In this document: positions 1-8,033 of the stretch, piece after piece | How positions within the stretch are numbered: position 1 is the first letter of the stretch | How the letters are laid out: each line of letters opens with the position of its first letter | Origin: Psychromarinibacter sp048262455 | GTDB taxonomy: Bacteria > Pseudomonadota > Alphaproteobacteria > Rhodobacterales > Rhodobacteraceae | Reading direction: 5' to 3' | Assembly (NCBI GenBank): GCA_048262455.1 | Contig: JBLXFD010000016.1 | Location: 1 to 64,000, forward strand | DNA: 64,000 bases | The notes under the pieces: model-generated | The model's input: the letters and a program-made list of their open reading frames with translations, nothing else | The model's database searches: none | What the model was told of the DNA's origin: nothing | Made by a program: the position numbers and the translations under genes

Positions 1-46
1 CGGCCGCAGCGCGCCCGCTGCCCTCCCCGCCCCGCCCCGAGGCCCG

Positions 47-59
47 CCCCCCCCCCCCC
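47..59. repeat. homopolymeric C tract (13 C)
   Basis: An uninterrupted run of 13 C lies in the extremely GC-rich stretch upstream of surE. Runs of this length are prone to slippage in replication and sequencing. The rest of 1-217 shows no convincing gene; the window edge may cut an upstream gene. Confidence 0.8.
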
Positions 60-217
60 GGCGGCCGTGCCCCCGCACCCTCCCGCGCCACATCCCCCAC
101 CGCAACACCGGGGCAACACTGCACCCCTTGCGGCGCCTGCCGGGCGCGAAGCCGATTCAAATCCCGTGCCGGCTGATCTATGGAGGGGAAAACCATAACA
201 CGCGCGGGGCAGGCCGG

Positions 218-1006
218 ATGCGGATCCTCATCACCAACGACGACGGCATCAACGCCCCCGGCCTCGCGGTGCTGGAGGCGATCGCCGAGGAAGTCGCCGG
301 CCCCGGCGGCGAGGTCTGGACCTGCGCGCCGGCCTTCGAGCAGTCGGGCGTCGCCCATTGCATCAGCTACACCCACCCCACGATGATCGCCCAGCTGGCG
401 CCGCGCCGCTTTGCCGCCGAGGGCTCGCCGGCCGATTGCGTGATGGCCGGGCTCTACGACGTGATGACCCACGCGCGGCCCGACCTGGTGCTCTCGGGGA
501 TCAACCGAGGCAACAACGCGGCCGAGAACACGCTGTATTCCGGCACCGTCGGCGGCGCGATGGAGGCGGCGCTGCAGGGGCTGCCGGCGATCGCGCTCAG
601 CCAGTACTACGGGCCGGGCAACCGCGACCTGGAAAACCCCTTCGACGCCGCCGCCGTCACCGGCGCGGCCACGGTGCGGGCGATCCTCGACAGCGGAGTC
701 TGGGGCAGCGGCGACTACGGGGTGTTCTACAACGTCAACTTCCCCGCCTGTCCCGGCGCGCAGGTGCGCGGCACCCGCATCGCGGCCCAGGGCCGAAGGC
801 CCGACGTGCGTTTCGGGGTGGAGCCGCACCTGTCCCCCTCGGGCCGGCGGTTCCTGTGGATCCGCGGCGGCGACCAGCAGGTCAGCACCGCCCCCGGCAC
901 CGATGCGCACGCCAACCTCGAGGGCTATATCTCGGTCACGCCCATGCGCTGCGACCTGACGGCGCATGACCTGCTGGACGATCTGCGGGCGACGCTGCAG
1001 GCATGA
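218..1006 (+). CDS. surE: 5'/3'-nucleotidase SurE
   Basis: Survival protein SurE, 262 aa, a cytoplasmic metal-dependent nucleoside-monophosphate phosphatase. The N-terminus MRILITNDDGINAPG holds the Asp-Asp metal pair of the family, followed by the SGINRGNN and YSGTVGGAMEA motifs typical of SurE. An in-frame TTG at 128 would add 30 residues without family similarity, so the ATG at 218 is chosen. It overlaps pcm by ATGA, so the two are probably translationally coupled. surE-pcm-nlpD is a classic stationary-phase and repair cluster in proteobacteria. Identification is secure; substrate preference cannot be read from sequence. Confidence 0.96.
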   Translation: MRILITNDDGINAPGLAVLEAIAEEVAGPGGEVWTCAPAFEQSGVAHCISYTHPTMIAQLAPRRFAAEGSPADCVMAGLYDVMTHARPDLVLSGINRGNNAAENTLYSGTVGGAMEAALQGLPAIALSQYYGPGNRDLENPFDAAAVTGAATVRAILDSGVWGSGDYGVFYNVNFPACPGAQVRGTRIAAQGRRPDVRFGVEPHLSPSGRRFLWIRGGDQQVSTAPGTDAHANLEGYISVTPMRCDLTAHDLLDDLRATLQA

Positions 1007-1656
1007 TGGAACTTCTGACGATGGATGCAGAGCGCACGATGCAGTTTCTCTTCGCCCTCAGGTCCAAGGGCGTCACCGACAAGCGTGTTCTGGAAGCGAT
1101 GGAAAAGGTCGACCGCGGCGAGTTCGTGCGCGGCCACTTCGCCGAGCGCGCCTACGAGGACCTGCCCCTGCCCATCGCCTGCGGCCAGACCATCAGCCAG
1201 CCCGGCGTGGTGGGGCTGATGACCCAGGCGCTGGACGTGCAGCCGCGCGACAAGGTGCTGGAGGTGGGCACCGGCTCCGGCTACCAGGCGGCGATCCTCA
1301 GCCAGCTGGCCCGGCGGGTCTATACCGTGGACCGTCACCGGCGGCTGGTGCAGGGGGCGCGGTCGGTGTTCCACCGGCTCAACCTGGTCAACATCACGAC
1401 CATCATCGGGGACGGGTCCTTTGGCCTGCCCGACCAGGCGCCCTTCGACCGCATCGTCGTGACCGCCGCGGCCGAGGATCCGCCCGGTCCGCTCTTGGCG
1501 CAGTTGCGCGTCGGGGGTATCATGGTGGTGCCGGTGGGACAGTCGGATGCGGTCCAGAGCCTCATAAAGGTAACGAAAACCGAGGCCGGGCTCGAATACC
1601 AGGAATTGTGCTCCGTGCGCTTCGTGCCCCTCATCGAGGGGCTGGGACAGGATTGA
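1003..1656 (+). CDS. pcm: protein-L-isoaspartate O-methyltransferase
   Basis: 217 aa, family-typical length. The enzyme methylates isoaspartyl residues in aged proteins using S-adenosylmethionine, which starts their repair. The SAM-binding motif I VLEVGTGSGYQAA lies near residues 85-98, preceded by the PIACGQTISQP segment characteristic of PCMT. The start overlaps the surE stop (ATGA). The lipoprotein gene begins 43 bases after its stop, so all three are likely one transcript. Confidence 0.96.
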   Translation: MMELLTMDAERTMQFLFALRSKGVTDKRVLEAMEKVDRGEFVRGHFAERAYEDLPLPIACGQTISQPGVVGLMTQALDVQPRDKVLEVGTGSGYQAAILSQLARRVYTVDRHRRLVQGARSVFHRLNLVNITTIIGDGSFGLPDQAPFDRIVVTAAAEDPPGPLLAQLRVGGIMVVPVGQSDAVQSLIKVTKTEAGLEYQELCSVRFVPLIEGLGQD

Positions 1657-1699
1657 CGGGAGGTTCCGGAACACAACGGGACCCGTGAGAGGACGAGCG

Positions 1700-2887
1700 A
1701 TGGCAGAAATCCGCCGAAGAAATGCCCCTGCGCTGCTGCTGGGCGCCAGCCTGCTGACGCTTGCGGCCTGTTCGGACGGGTTCGACATGGACGTCCGCGA
1801 CATCGGCGGCGGCTTCGACACCACCGACGCGACGCGGCTGGCGACCGAGGACCGGCCCTCGCCCGACGCGCGCGGCGTCATCACCTACCCCAACTTCCAG
1901 GTGGTGGTGGCCCGGCGGGACGAGACCATCGGCGACATCGCCCGGCGGCTGAACATGAACCCGCAGGAGCTGGCCACCTACAACGGCATCGGCCTTGACG
2001 TGCGGCTGCGCCAGGGCGAGGTGATCGCCCTGCCCCGGGTGCTGCCCGGCAGCGGGCCGGTGGCCGCCGCCAACGGCGAGGTGGACCTTGCCTCGCTGGC
2101 CTCGGGGGCGCTGGACCGGGTGGACCCGGCCGCCCCGCCCCGCGCCAGCGGCCCGGTCAGCACCACCACGCTGGACCCGGCCCCCGCCGCCGCGCCGCCC
2201 GCCGGGCGCGAGCCCGCGCGCCACAAGGTGGTGCGGGGCGAGACCGCCTATTCCATCGCGCGGCTCTACAACGTCTCGGTACGCTCGCTGGCGGACTGGA
2301 ACGGGCTAGGCACCGACCTGACGGTGCGCGAGGGGCAGTTCCTGCTGATCCCCGTGGCCTCGGCCTCGCAGCCGCGCCCGGCGCCCAACAACCGCGACGT
2401 GACCTCGCCCCCCGGCGCCGGCACCCTGACGCCGACGCCGCCCAGCGCCTCGCAGCCGCTGCCGGACGAAAGCGCGGTGGTCTCGGTCGCGCCGCCGCCC
2501 TCGCCGGACCTGTCGTCCGAGCGCAGCGACACCAGCGCGCCGCGGCTGGCGATGCCGGTGAAGGGGCAGATCATCCGGCCCTACGCCAAGGGCAAGAACG
2601 AGGGCATCGACATCGCCGCCACCGCCGGCGACCCGGTGCGCGCGGCGGACGACGGCACCATCGCCGCGATCACCCGCGACACCGACCAGGTGCCGATCCT
2701 GGTGGTGCGCCACGCCGACAACCTGCTGACGGTCTACGCCAACATCCAGAACATCAAGCTGGCCAAGGGCGACCGCGTGACCCGCGGCCAGACCATCGCC
2801 GAGGTCCGCGACAGCGCGCCGGCGTTCCTGCACTTCGAGGTGCGCAAGGGGTTCGAGAGCGTGGATCCGGTGGATTACGTGAACTGA
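1700..2887 (+). CDS. nlpD: NlpD/DipM-like lipoprotein with two LysM domains and a degenerate M23 domain
   Basis: 395 aa from an ATG with GAGAGGA just upstream; an earlier in-frame GTG at 1685 is less likely. A lipoprotein signal ends in the lipobox LAAC (Cys24), so it should be anchored in the envelope. LysM domains lie near residues 67-112 and 174-219, each binding peptidoglycan, separated by Pro/Ala-rich linkers. A LytM/M23 domain occupies about 286-393. Zinc and catalytic positions are lost: the canonical HxGxD is NEGID (N300), the central His is N348, and HxH is FLH (F376). This is the pattern of amidase activators such as NlpD and EnvC rather than active endopeptidases. Likely role: cell-separation amidase activation. 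Confidence 0.88.
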   Translation: MAEIRRRNAPALLLGASLLTLAACSDGFDMDVRDIGGGFDTTDATRLATEDRPSPDARGVITYPNFQVVVARRDETIGDIARRLNMNPQELATYNGIGLDVRLRQGEVIALPRVLPGSGPVAAANGEVDLASLASGALDRVDPAAPPRASGPVSTTTLDPAPAAAPPAGREPARHKVVRGETAYSIARLYNVSVRSLADWNGLGTDLTVREGQFLLIPVASASQPRPAPNNRDVTSPPGAGTLTPTPPSASQPLPDESAVVSVAPPPSPDLSSERSDTSAPRLAMPVKGQIIRPYAKGKNEGIDIAATAGDPVRAADDGTIAAITRDTDQVPILVVRHADNLLTVYANIQNIKLAKGDRVTRGQTIAEVRDSAPAFLHFEVRKGFESVDPVDYVN

Positions 2888-2892
2888 GCGGC

Positions 2893-3660
2893 GTGGCGGG
2901 GTGAACCCCGCCCTACCGCGTTGGAGTTGAAGAAGCCGCAGGCGCTGGACGAGCGCCTGCGCGTCCCGGCGGGGTGGCTCACGCCGCGCCATGGCGGGGT
3001 GAACCCCGCCCTACCTCTTCCTTCGAACGAAGCGCTGACCAGCCCCCGAACAAGCCGAAGGCGCGGGGCGAGCGCCTGCCCGTCCCGGCGGGCTGGCGCT
3101 ATGTCATCCGCAGGGCAACGCTCATTCAGTGCGCGGATGTGGCGAGGACAAAGCGCCCATGCCGTAGGTCGACAGCGCCACCCGACGGGCAGGCTCACGT
3201 TGCGCATAGGCGGGGTGAACCCCGCCCTACCCCTTCGAACTAAGCGCTGATACAGCCCCCGATCAAGCCGAAGGCGCGGGGGCGAGCGCCTGCCCGTCCC
3301 TGCGGGCTGGCGCTGTGGGGCCGCAGGGCAACGCTCATTCGGAGCGCGGATTTGGTGGGGATAAAGCGCCCATGCCGTAGGTCGGCAGCGCCACCCCACG
3401 GGCAGGCTCACGTTGCGCATAGGCGGGGTGAACCCCGCCCTACCTTCCTTCGAGCGAAGCGCTGTACAGCCCCCGGACAAGCCGAAGGCGCGGGGGCGAG
3501 CGCCTGCCCGTTCCGGCGGGCTGGCGCTATGTTATCCTCGTGCTCGGCTCATTCTTTGTGCGGACTTGGCAGGGATAAATCGCCCTTGCCGGAGGTCGGC
3601 AGCGCCATCCCACGGGCAGGCTCACGTCGCGCCGTGGCGGGGTGAACCCCGCCCCACAGC
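2893..3660. repeat. tandem array of ~214-bp repeats with GGCGGGG-TGAA-CCCCGCC hairpins (family A, copy 1)
   Basis: The 18-base palindrome GGCGGGGTGAACCCCGCC recurs at 2895, 2993, 3209, 3422 and, with the same core, 3636. Spacings are 98, 216, 213 and 214, so there are three full units and one truncated unit. Each unit also carries a GCGGGCTGGCGCTATG segment, an AAAGCGCCCATGCCG or close variant, and a CAGCGCCACC...GGGCAGGCTCACG segment. The array fills the whole gap between the convergent nlpD and DUF815 genes. The outermost hairpins lie 8 and 14 bases beyond the two stop codons, so they could act as transcription terminators. Long open frames through it are artefacts of the repeat. Confidence 0.93.
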
Positions 3661-3666
3661 CAACGC

Positions 3667-4506
3667 TCAGATCCGCAGGCCCTCGCGCCCCGCGAGGTCG
3701 GTGAAGAACTGCCACGCCACCCGCCCCGACCGGGCGCCGCGCGTTGCCTGCCACTCGATTGCCTCGGCCCGCAGGCGCGCCGGGTCCACCTTCAGCCCGT
3801 GGGCCGCGCAGTAGCCGTCGATCATCGCGAGGTACTCGTCCTGGGTGCAGGGGTGAAACCCCAGCCACAGCCCGAACCGGTCCGACAGGGACACCTTCTC
3901 CTCCGTCGCCTCGGAGGGCGATATGGCGCTGGAGCGTTCGTTCTCGATCATGTCGCGGGGCATCAGGTGGCGGCGGTTGGAGGTGGCGTAGAAGACCACG
4001 TTGTCCGGCCGCCCCTCGATGCCGCCGTCCAGCACCGCCTTCAGGCTCTTGTAGTGCTGATCGTCGTGGGAAAAGCTGAGGTCGTCGCAGAACAGCACGA
4101 AACGCGCGTCCGAGCCGCGCAGCAGGCCCAGCAGGCGGCCCACCGAGGGCAGGTCCTCGCGCTGCAGCTCGACGATCTTCAGCGCCAGCCCCTGCCGCAG
4201 CACCTCGGCGTGCACCGCCTTGACCAGGCTCGACTTGCCCATCCCCCGCGCGCCCCAGAGCAGCGCGTTGTTGGCGGGCAGGCCGCGGGCGAACTGCAGG
4301 GTGTTCTCCAGCAGCGTGTCGCGGGCCCGGTCGATGCCCACCAGCAGCGGCAGGTCCACGCGGTTGACCTGCGGCACCGGGGACAGGCGGTCGGGGTCCA
4401 CGTGCCAGACGAAGGCCTCGGCCCCGGCGAAATCGGGCGCCGGCTGCGGCGCCGGGCTCATCCGTTCCAGCGCGGCGGCGATCCGTTCCAGCGCCTCGGC
4501 GCTCAA
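3667..4506 (-). CDS. AAA-type ATPase of the DUF815 family
   Basis: 279 aa. Walker A is GARGMGKSSL and Walker B is RFVLFCDDLSF, within the DUF815 family of ATP-binding proteins of unknown cellular role. The start is a TTG that overlaps the tatC stop (TTGA), implying translational coupling; no better start lies downstream before the conserved region. In many Rhodobacterales a DUF815 gene sits near the tat/surE/nlpD cluster, as here. It is the last gene of the tatABC transcript and the repeat hairpin at 3636 follows at once. Confidence 0.85.
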   Translation of the reverse strand: MSAEALERIAAALERMSPAPQPAPDFAGAEAFVWHVDPDRLSPVPQVNRVDLPLLVGIDRARDTLLENTLQFARGLPANNALLWGARGMGKSSLVKAVHAEVLRQGLALKIVELQREDLPSVGRLLGLLRGSDARFVLFCDDLSFSHDDQHYKSLKAVLDGGIEGRPDNVVFYATSNRRHLMPRDMIENERSSAISPSEATEEKVSLSDRFGLWLGFHPCTQDEYLAMIDGYCAAHGLKVDPARLRAEAIEWQATRGARSGRVAWQFFTDLAGREGLRI

Positions 4507-5396
4507 CGGCCCGGCTCCTCGTCCTCGTCGTCCGCCACCCGGCCCAGGTCGTCCAGCGTTTCGCCCTCGGCCAGCACGCCCTCGGCGCGCAGCTGCGCCT
4601 CGCGCTGGCGTTCCACCCGGCGCACCAGCCAGATCGAGACCTCGTAGAGCCCGTAGACCACCACGAAGAGGATCACCTGGGTGATCACGTCCGGCGGCGT
4701 CACCAGCGCGGCCAGCACCAGGATCGCCACCACCGCGTACTTGCGCACGTCCCCCAGCCCGCGCGAGGATACCAGCCCCGCCTTGCCCATCAGCGTCAGC
4801 AGCACCGGCAGCTGGAAGCACAGGCCGAAGGCGACGATGAACTTGATGGTCAAGTTGAGGTATTCCTGCGCCGAACCCTGGAAGACCACCGACAGGCCCT
4901 GGCGCACCCCCGCGTCGGGGATCGCCTCGCCGTCCTGGCCGAACTGCTGGAAGCCCAAGAAGAAGTCGTAGGCCAGCGGCGTGACCACGTAGAAGGCGAA
5001 GGCGGCGCCCGACAGGAACATGAAGGGCGAGGCCACGAGGAAGGGCAGGAAGGCGCCCTTTTCCGACCGGTAAAGACCCGGCGCCACGAAGCGCCACATC
5101 TGGAAGGCGATATAGGGGAAGGCCAGCATGAAGCCGCCCAGCAGCGAGACCTTGATCGCGACGAAGAAGCCTTCCTGCGGGCTGATGAAGATCAGGTCGC
5201 AGTCCTGCCCCAGCTCCGCCAGTTCCTGGCAGAGCGGGCCGGTGAGGAAGTTGAAGATCGGGGTGGCGACGGTGAAGCAGATCACCATGCCGACGATGAA
5301 GGCCAGCACCGAGTGGATCAGCCGGTTGCGCAGCTCGGCAAGGTGCTCGATCAGCGGGGCAGAGCTGTCCTCGATGTCGTCGTCGACCTGGCTCAT
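4503..5396 (-). CDS. tatC: twin-arginine translocase subunit TatC
   Basis: 297 aa multi-pass inner-membrane protein, receptor for twin-arginine signal peptides. The N-terminal IEHLAELRNRLI, the central FPYIAFQMWRFVAPGLY and six hydrophobic spans are family hallmarks. A charged tail of about 40 residues follows the last span. It overlaps tatB (ATGA) upstream and the ATPase gene (TTGA) downstream, giving the order tatA-tatB-tatC-ATPase in one transcript. Confidence 0.97.
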   Translation of the reverse strand: MSQVDDDIEDSSAPLIEHLAELRNRLIHSVLAFIVGMVICFTVATPIFNFLTGPLCQELAELGQDCDLIFISPQEGFFVAIKVSLLGGFMLAFPYIAFQMWRFVAPGLYRSEKGAFLPFLVASPFMFLSGAAFAFYVVTPLAYDFFLGFQQFGQDGEAIPDAGVRQGLSVVFQGSAQEYLNLTIKFIVAFGLCFQLPVLLTLMGKAGLVSSRGLGDVRKYAVVAILVLAALVTPPDVITQVILFVVVYGLYEVSIWLVRRVERQREAQLRAEGVLAEGETLDDLGRVADDEDEEPGR

Positions 5397-6124
5397 GCGT
5401 CAGCGTCTCCCGATCCGGGCTTGCCGGTGGTCTTTGCGGTGGTCTTTGCGGCGGTCTTCGCGGTGCTCTTTCCGGCGGCCTTCGCCGCGGCGGGTTTTTT
5501 CGCGGCCGGTTTCTTCGCCGCGGCGGGTTTGCTCGCCGCAGGCTTCTTTGCCGCCGGTTTACTCGCCGCCGGTTTCGAAGCGGCCGGAGCCGCCGGCTTC
5601 TTCGCAGCGGGCTTCGGCTTTGCCGCCGGTTTCGGTGTCGGCTTCGGCGCGGGCGCCTCGTCCGGCTCCGGCTCGAAGTCGTCCAGCTCGTAAGGGGCGA
5701 TCTCGTCCGAGGACGCCAGCCGGGCCGCGGCCTCGGCGTCCTGCCGCTCGGTGGCGGCGCGGGCGGTGGCCTCGTTGATCTTGCGGGCCTTGTCGGCGCG
5801 CTCCTCGGTCATCTCGGCGGTCTTGGGCGCCTTGCCCGAGGCCTTGGAGGGGTCCCACTTCTCGAACTTGTCCGCGGCGGCGTTCAGCTTGTCCAGCCCG
5901 AGGTTCTTGGACGAGGTGGCGCCCTTGAGATCCTTCGAGATGTCCTTGACCCCCGCCTCGTCGGCGGCGTCGTTCATGGCGCGCTGGAAGTCCCGCGCCA
6001 TGTTGCGCATCTTGCCGGTGAAGCGGCCCAGCGTGCGGAACATGCCGGGCAGGTCCTTGGGCCCCACCACGATCAGCGCGACGATGCCGATCAGCAGAAG
6101 TTCGGTCCAGCCGATGTCAAACAT
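5393..6124 (-). CDS. tatB: twin-arginine translocase subunit TatB with a histone H1-like Lys/Ala/Pro tail
   Basis: 243 aa. The N-terminus MFDIGWTELLLIGIVALIVVG is the single TatB transmembrane helix with its conserved Glu, followed by the GPKDLPG hinge and an amphipathic helix. Residues beyond about 170 form a low-complexity tail of repeated KPAAKKPA and SKPAAAK blocks resembling the C-terminus of histone H1 or AlgP. Such extensions occur in some alphaproteobacterial TatB proteins, but this one is long. TatB joins TatC in the receptor complex; what the basic tail binds is not known from sequence. Confidence 0.93.
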   Translation of the reverse strand: MFDIGWTELLLIGIVALIVVGPKDLPGMFRTLGRFTGKMRNMARDFQRAMNDAADEAGVKDISKDLKGATSSKNLGLDKLNAAADKFEKWDPSKASGKAPKTAEMTEERADKARKINEATARAATERQDAEAAARLASSDEIAPYELDDFEPEPDEAPAPKPTPKPAAKPKPAAKKPAAPAASKPAASKPAAKKPAASKPAAAKKPAAKKPAAAKAAGKSTAKTAAKTTAKTTGKPGSGDADA

Positions 6125-6157
6125 GGATCAGGCGTCCCCGCGGGCCGGCGTCCGGTC

Positions 6158-6439
6158 TCAGACCTTGTCCTTTTCCACCGTGGTGGTGGTGGGCGTGGCA
6201 ATGGGGTCGGCGGCCTTGGCCTGCGGCGTCACGTCCCGGGGGGCGACAGAGCCGTCCTCGATCTCGGGCTTGTGGCTGTCTTCCTCGGCCTCGCGCTTGC
6301 CGTCGTCGACGCCGCGCTTGAAGGCGGTGATGCCTTTGCCGACCTCGCCCATCAGCGACGAGATCTTGCCGCGCCCGAACAGGACCAGCACCACGACGGC
6401 GATCAGCAGAAGGCCGGGAAGGCCGATGTTGTTCAGCAT
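6158..6439 (-). CDS. tatA: twin-arginine translocase subunit TatA
   Basis: 93 aa. A short N-terminus, one transmembrane helix (LPGLLLIAVVVLVLFG), the FGRGK hinge and an amphipathic helix GEVGKGITAFKRG match TatA, the pore-forming subunit. The ATG at 6439 is preceded by GAGGAG at good spacing; an upstream in-frame ATG at 6454 has no such site. It heads the tatABC-DUF815 transcript, 33 bases before tatB. Confidence 0.95.
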   Translation of the reverse strand: MLNNIGLPGLLLIAVVVLVLFGRGKISSLMGEVGKGITAFKRGVDDGKREAEEDSHKPEIEDGSVAPRDVTPQAKAADPIATPTTTTVEKDKV

Positions 6440-6593
6440 TGGGTCACTCCTCATGCAGGCCGCCGCGCCGCGGCCCGGTCCCAGACATGCCCCCGTATGT
6501 AGGAAGAACGGCGGCGGTGTGAAAGCGGCAAAGCTGGGGGCGCGCGGTTTTGACCCCGCTTTTGCGCGATATTCCGCGGCGGCGGGCGGCGGC

Positions 6594-6622
6594 TTGACCC
6601 AACTGTCAGGTTTTTGTCAGTT
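6594..6622 (+). promoter_or_regulatory. putative promoter/operator of the WYL regulator gene
   Basis: TTGACC at 6594-6599 resembles a -35 box. It is followed by AACTG (6601-6605) and CAGTT (6618-6622), an inverted pair, and by TGTCAG repeated twice 12 bases apart. Placement 60-90 bases upstream of the regulator start suggests an autoregulatory site. No clear -10 box was recognised, so this is tentative. Confidence 0.3.
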
Positions 6623-6680
6623 AAGGCGGCGCGGCTTTGCCCTTTCCGCCGCGAATCACCCTCGGGCTCCGGGACTGTCC

Positions 6681-7355
6681 ATGCGCCGCACCGACCGCCT
6701 TTACGCCCTGATCACCCGGCTGCGCGACGGCCGGTTCCACACCGCCGCCGCGCTGGCCGAGGCGCAGGGGGTCAGCGTGCGCACCATCTGGCGCGACATG
6801 GAGGTGCTGATGGCCTCGGGCGTGCCGGTGAAGGGCGAGCGCGGGGTGGGCTACCGGATGACCGCGCCGGTGACACTGCCGCCGCTGAACCTGACCCTGA
6901 CGGAGCTGGAGGCGCTGCACCTGGGCCTGGCGGCGGTGGCCGAGGGGGGCGACGCGGAACTGCGGGCGGCGGCGCGGGCGCTGTCGGCGCGGGTCGACGC
7001 GGTGCTGCCCGAGGACCGCGGCGCGGCGCCGGCGGGCTGGGGCTTCGCCGTCTACCCCTTCGCCGACGCCGCCGCCGGTTTCCGCCACATGCCCCGGATC
7101 CGCGCCGCCCTGCGCGCCCGGCAGAAGCTGGCGCTCTGGACGCTGGAGCCGGGAGGACCGGAGGGGCGCCGGGTGATCCGCCCGCTGAAGCTGGACTACT
7201 GGGGCCGGGTCTGGACCGTCACCTGCTGGTGCGAGCGGCTGGCCGACTTCGCCACGCTGCGGGTGGACCTGGTGGAGCGGCTGGAGGTGCTGCCGGCGCT
7301 GTTCGTGGAGGAGCGGGGGAAGACGCTGATGGACCTGCGGGCGCGGGAGGGGTGA
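6681..7355 (+). CDS. YafY-type transcriptional regulator, HTH plus WYL domain
   Basis: 224 aa. The N-terminal winged helix-turn-helix (about residues 5-60, including AEAQGVSVRTIWRDM) is of the DeoR/HTH_11 type. The C-terminal half, with the GRVWTVTCWCERL strand, matches the WYL ligand-sensing domain. The ATG at 6681 is chosen because the helix-turn-helix starts immediately after it, although the frame is open far upstream. It is divergent from tatA and convergent with glcB. The target genes cannot be deduced. Confidence 0.85.
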   Translation: MRRTDRLYALITRLRDGRFHTAAALAEAQGVSVRTIWRDMEVLMASGVPVKGERGVGYRMTAPVTLPPLNLTLTELEALHLGLAAVAEGGDAELRAAARALSARVDAVLPEDRGAAPAGWGFAVYPFADAAAGFRHMPRIRAALRARQKLALWTLEPGGPEGRRVIRPLKLDYWGRVWTVTCWCERLADFATLRVDLVERLEVLPALFVEERGKTLMDLRAREG

Positions 7356-7377
7356 GGGGCGGTTGCCCCTGCCCTGC

Positions 7378-8030
7378 GGCAAAGCCCCGGCGGCCCGAAC
7401 AGCGGCAAAGCCGCCGGGCCAGCGCCAGCCCGCCCCTCCGGGCTGCCGCTTTGGCAGACGCTCGCGCCTGCCTCCGGCATGGGAGGGACATGGCCGGGAT
7501 AAAGCGCGGCGAACAGCCGTTTACAGCGCCACCCCGCGGGCTGCCGCCGTCCCGGCTATGCTCTCAATACCTATGTGGCAAAACACTCCCGCCCCACCGC
7601 CAAACCCGGCAAAGCCCCGGCAGCCCGAACAGCGGCAAAGCCGCCGGGCCAGCGCCAGCCCGCCCCATCGGGCTGGCGCTTTGGCAGACGTTTGCGCCTG
7701 CCCCCGGCATGGGAGGGTCTTGGCTGGCATAAAGCGCGGCGATCAGCCGTTTACAGCGCCACCCCGCGGGCTGTCGCCGTCCCGGCTATGGTCTCAGCAC
7801 CCAAGCGTTGAAGCACACCTGCCCCACCACCAACTCGGCAAAGCCCCGCCGGCCCGAGCAGCGCCGCAGGCGCCGGGCCAGCGCCTGCCCGCCCCCCGGG
7901 CTGGCGCTTTGGCAGACGTTCGCGCCGACCTCCGGCATGGGAGGGACCTGGCCGGCATCATGCGCGCCGCACCACCGCAGCGGCGCCATCCCGCGGGCAG
8001 GCGCCGTCCCGGCTTGCGCGGGGGCGGAAA
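7378..8030. repeat. tandem array of ~230-bp repeats (family B)
   Basis: The segment GGCAAAGCCCC followed by CGG recurs near 7378, 7608 and 7837 (the last copy with CGCC), giving units of 230 and 229 bases, the third incomplete. Each unit has CCGGGCCAGCGCC, GGCTGGCGCTTTGGCAGACG (first copy GGCTGCCGC), GGCATGGGAGGG and, in the first two copies, ATAAAGCGCGGCGA plus CAGCGCCACCCCGCGGGCTG. The array fills the gap between the convergent WYL regulator and glcB genes. Blocks such as GGCTGGCGCT, AAAGCGC and CAGCGCCACC are shared in the same order with repeat family A, so the two families look related. Confidence 0.9.
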
Positions 8031-8033
8031 CCC

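Noticed and set aside
150..182. TTCAAAT sequence resembling the T-arm of a tRNA upstream of surE
   Set aside because: The bases flanking it do not pair as a T-stem, and no acceptor or anticodon arm could be built.
2875..3480. Open frames across the family A repeats (for example a 201-codon minus-strand frame with repeated GRAGFTPPMRNVSLPVGW)
   Set aside because: The frames follow the repeat period, lack ribosome sites and occur in both arrays; they are by-products of a GC-rich repeat.
5751..6680. N-terminal extension of the WYL regulator
   Set aside because: The upstream part of this frame is antisense to tatB and tatA; the helix-turn-helix begins right after ATG 6681.
7378..8030. CRISPR array
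   Set aside because: The repeating unit is about 230 bases with no short conserved direct repeats and unique spacers, and there are no cas genes.
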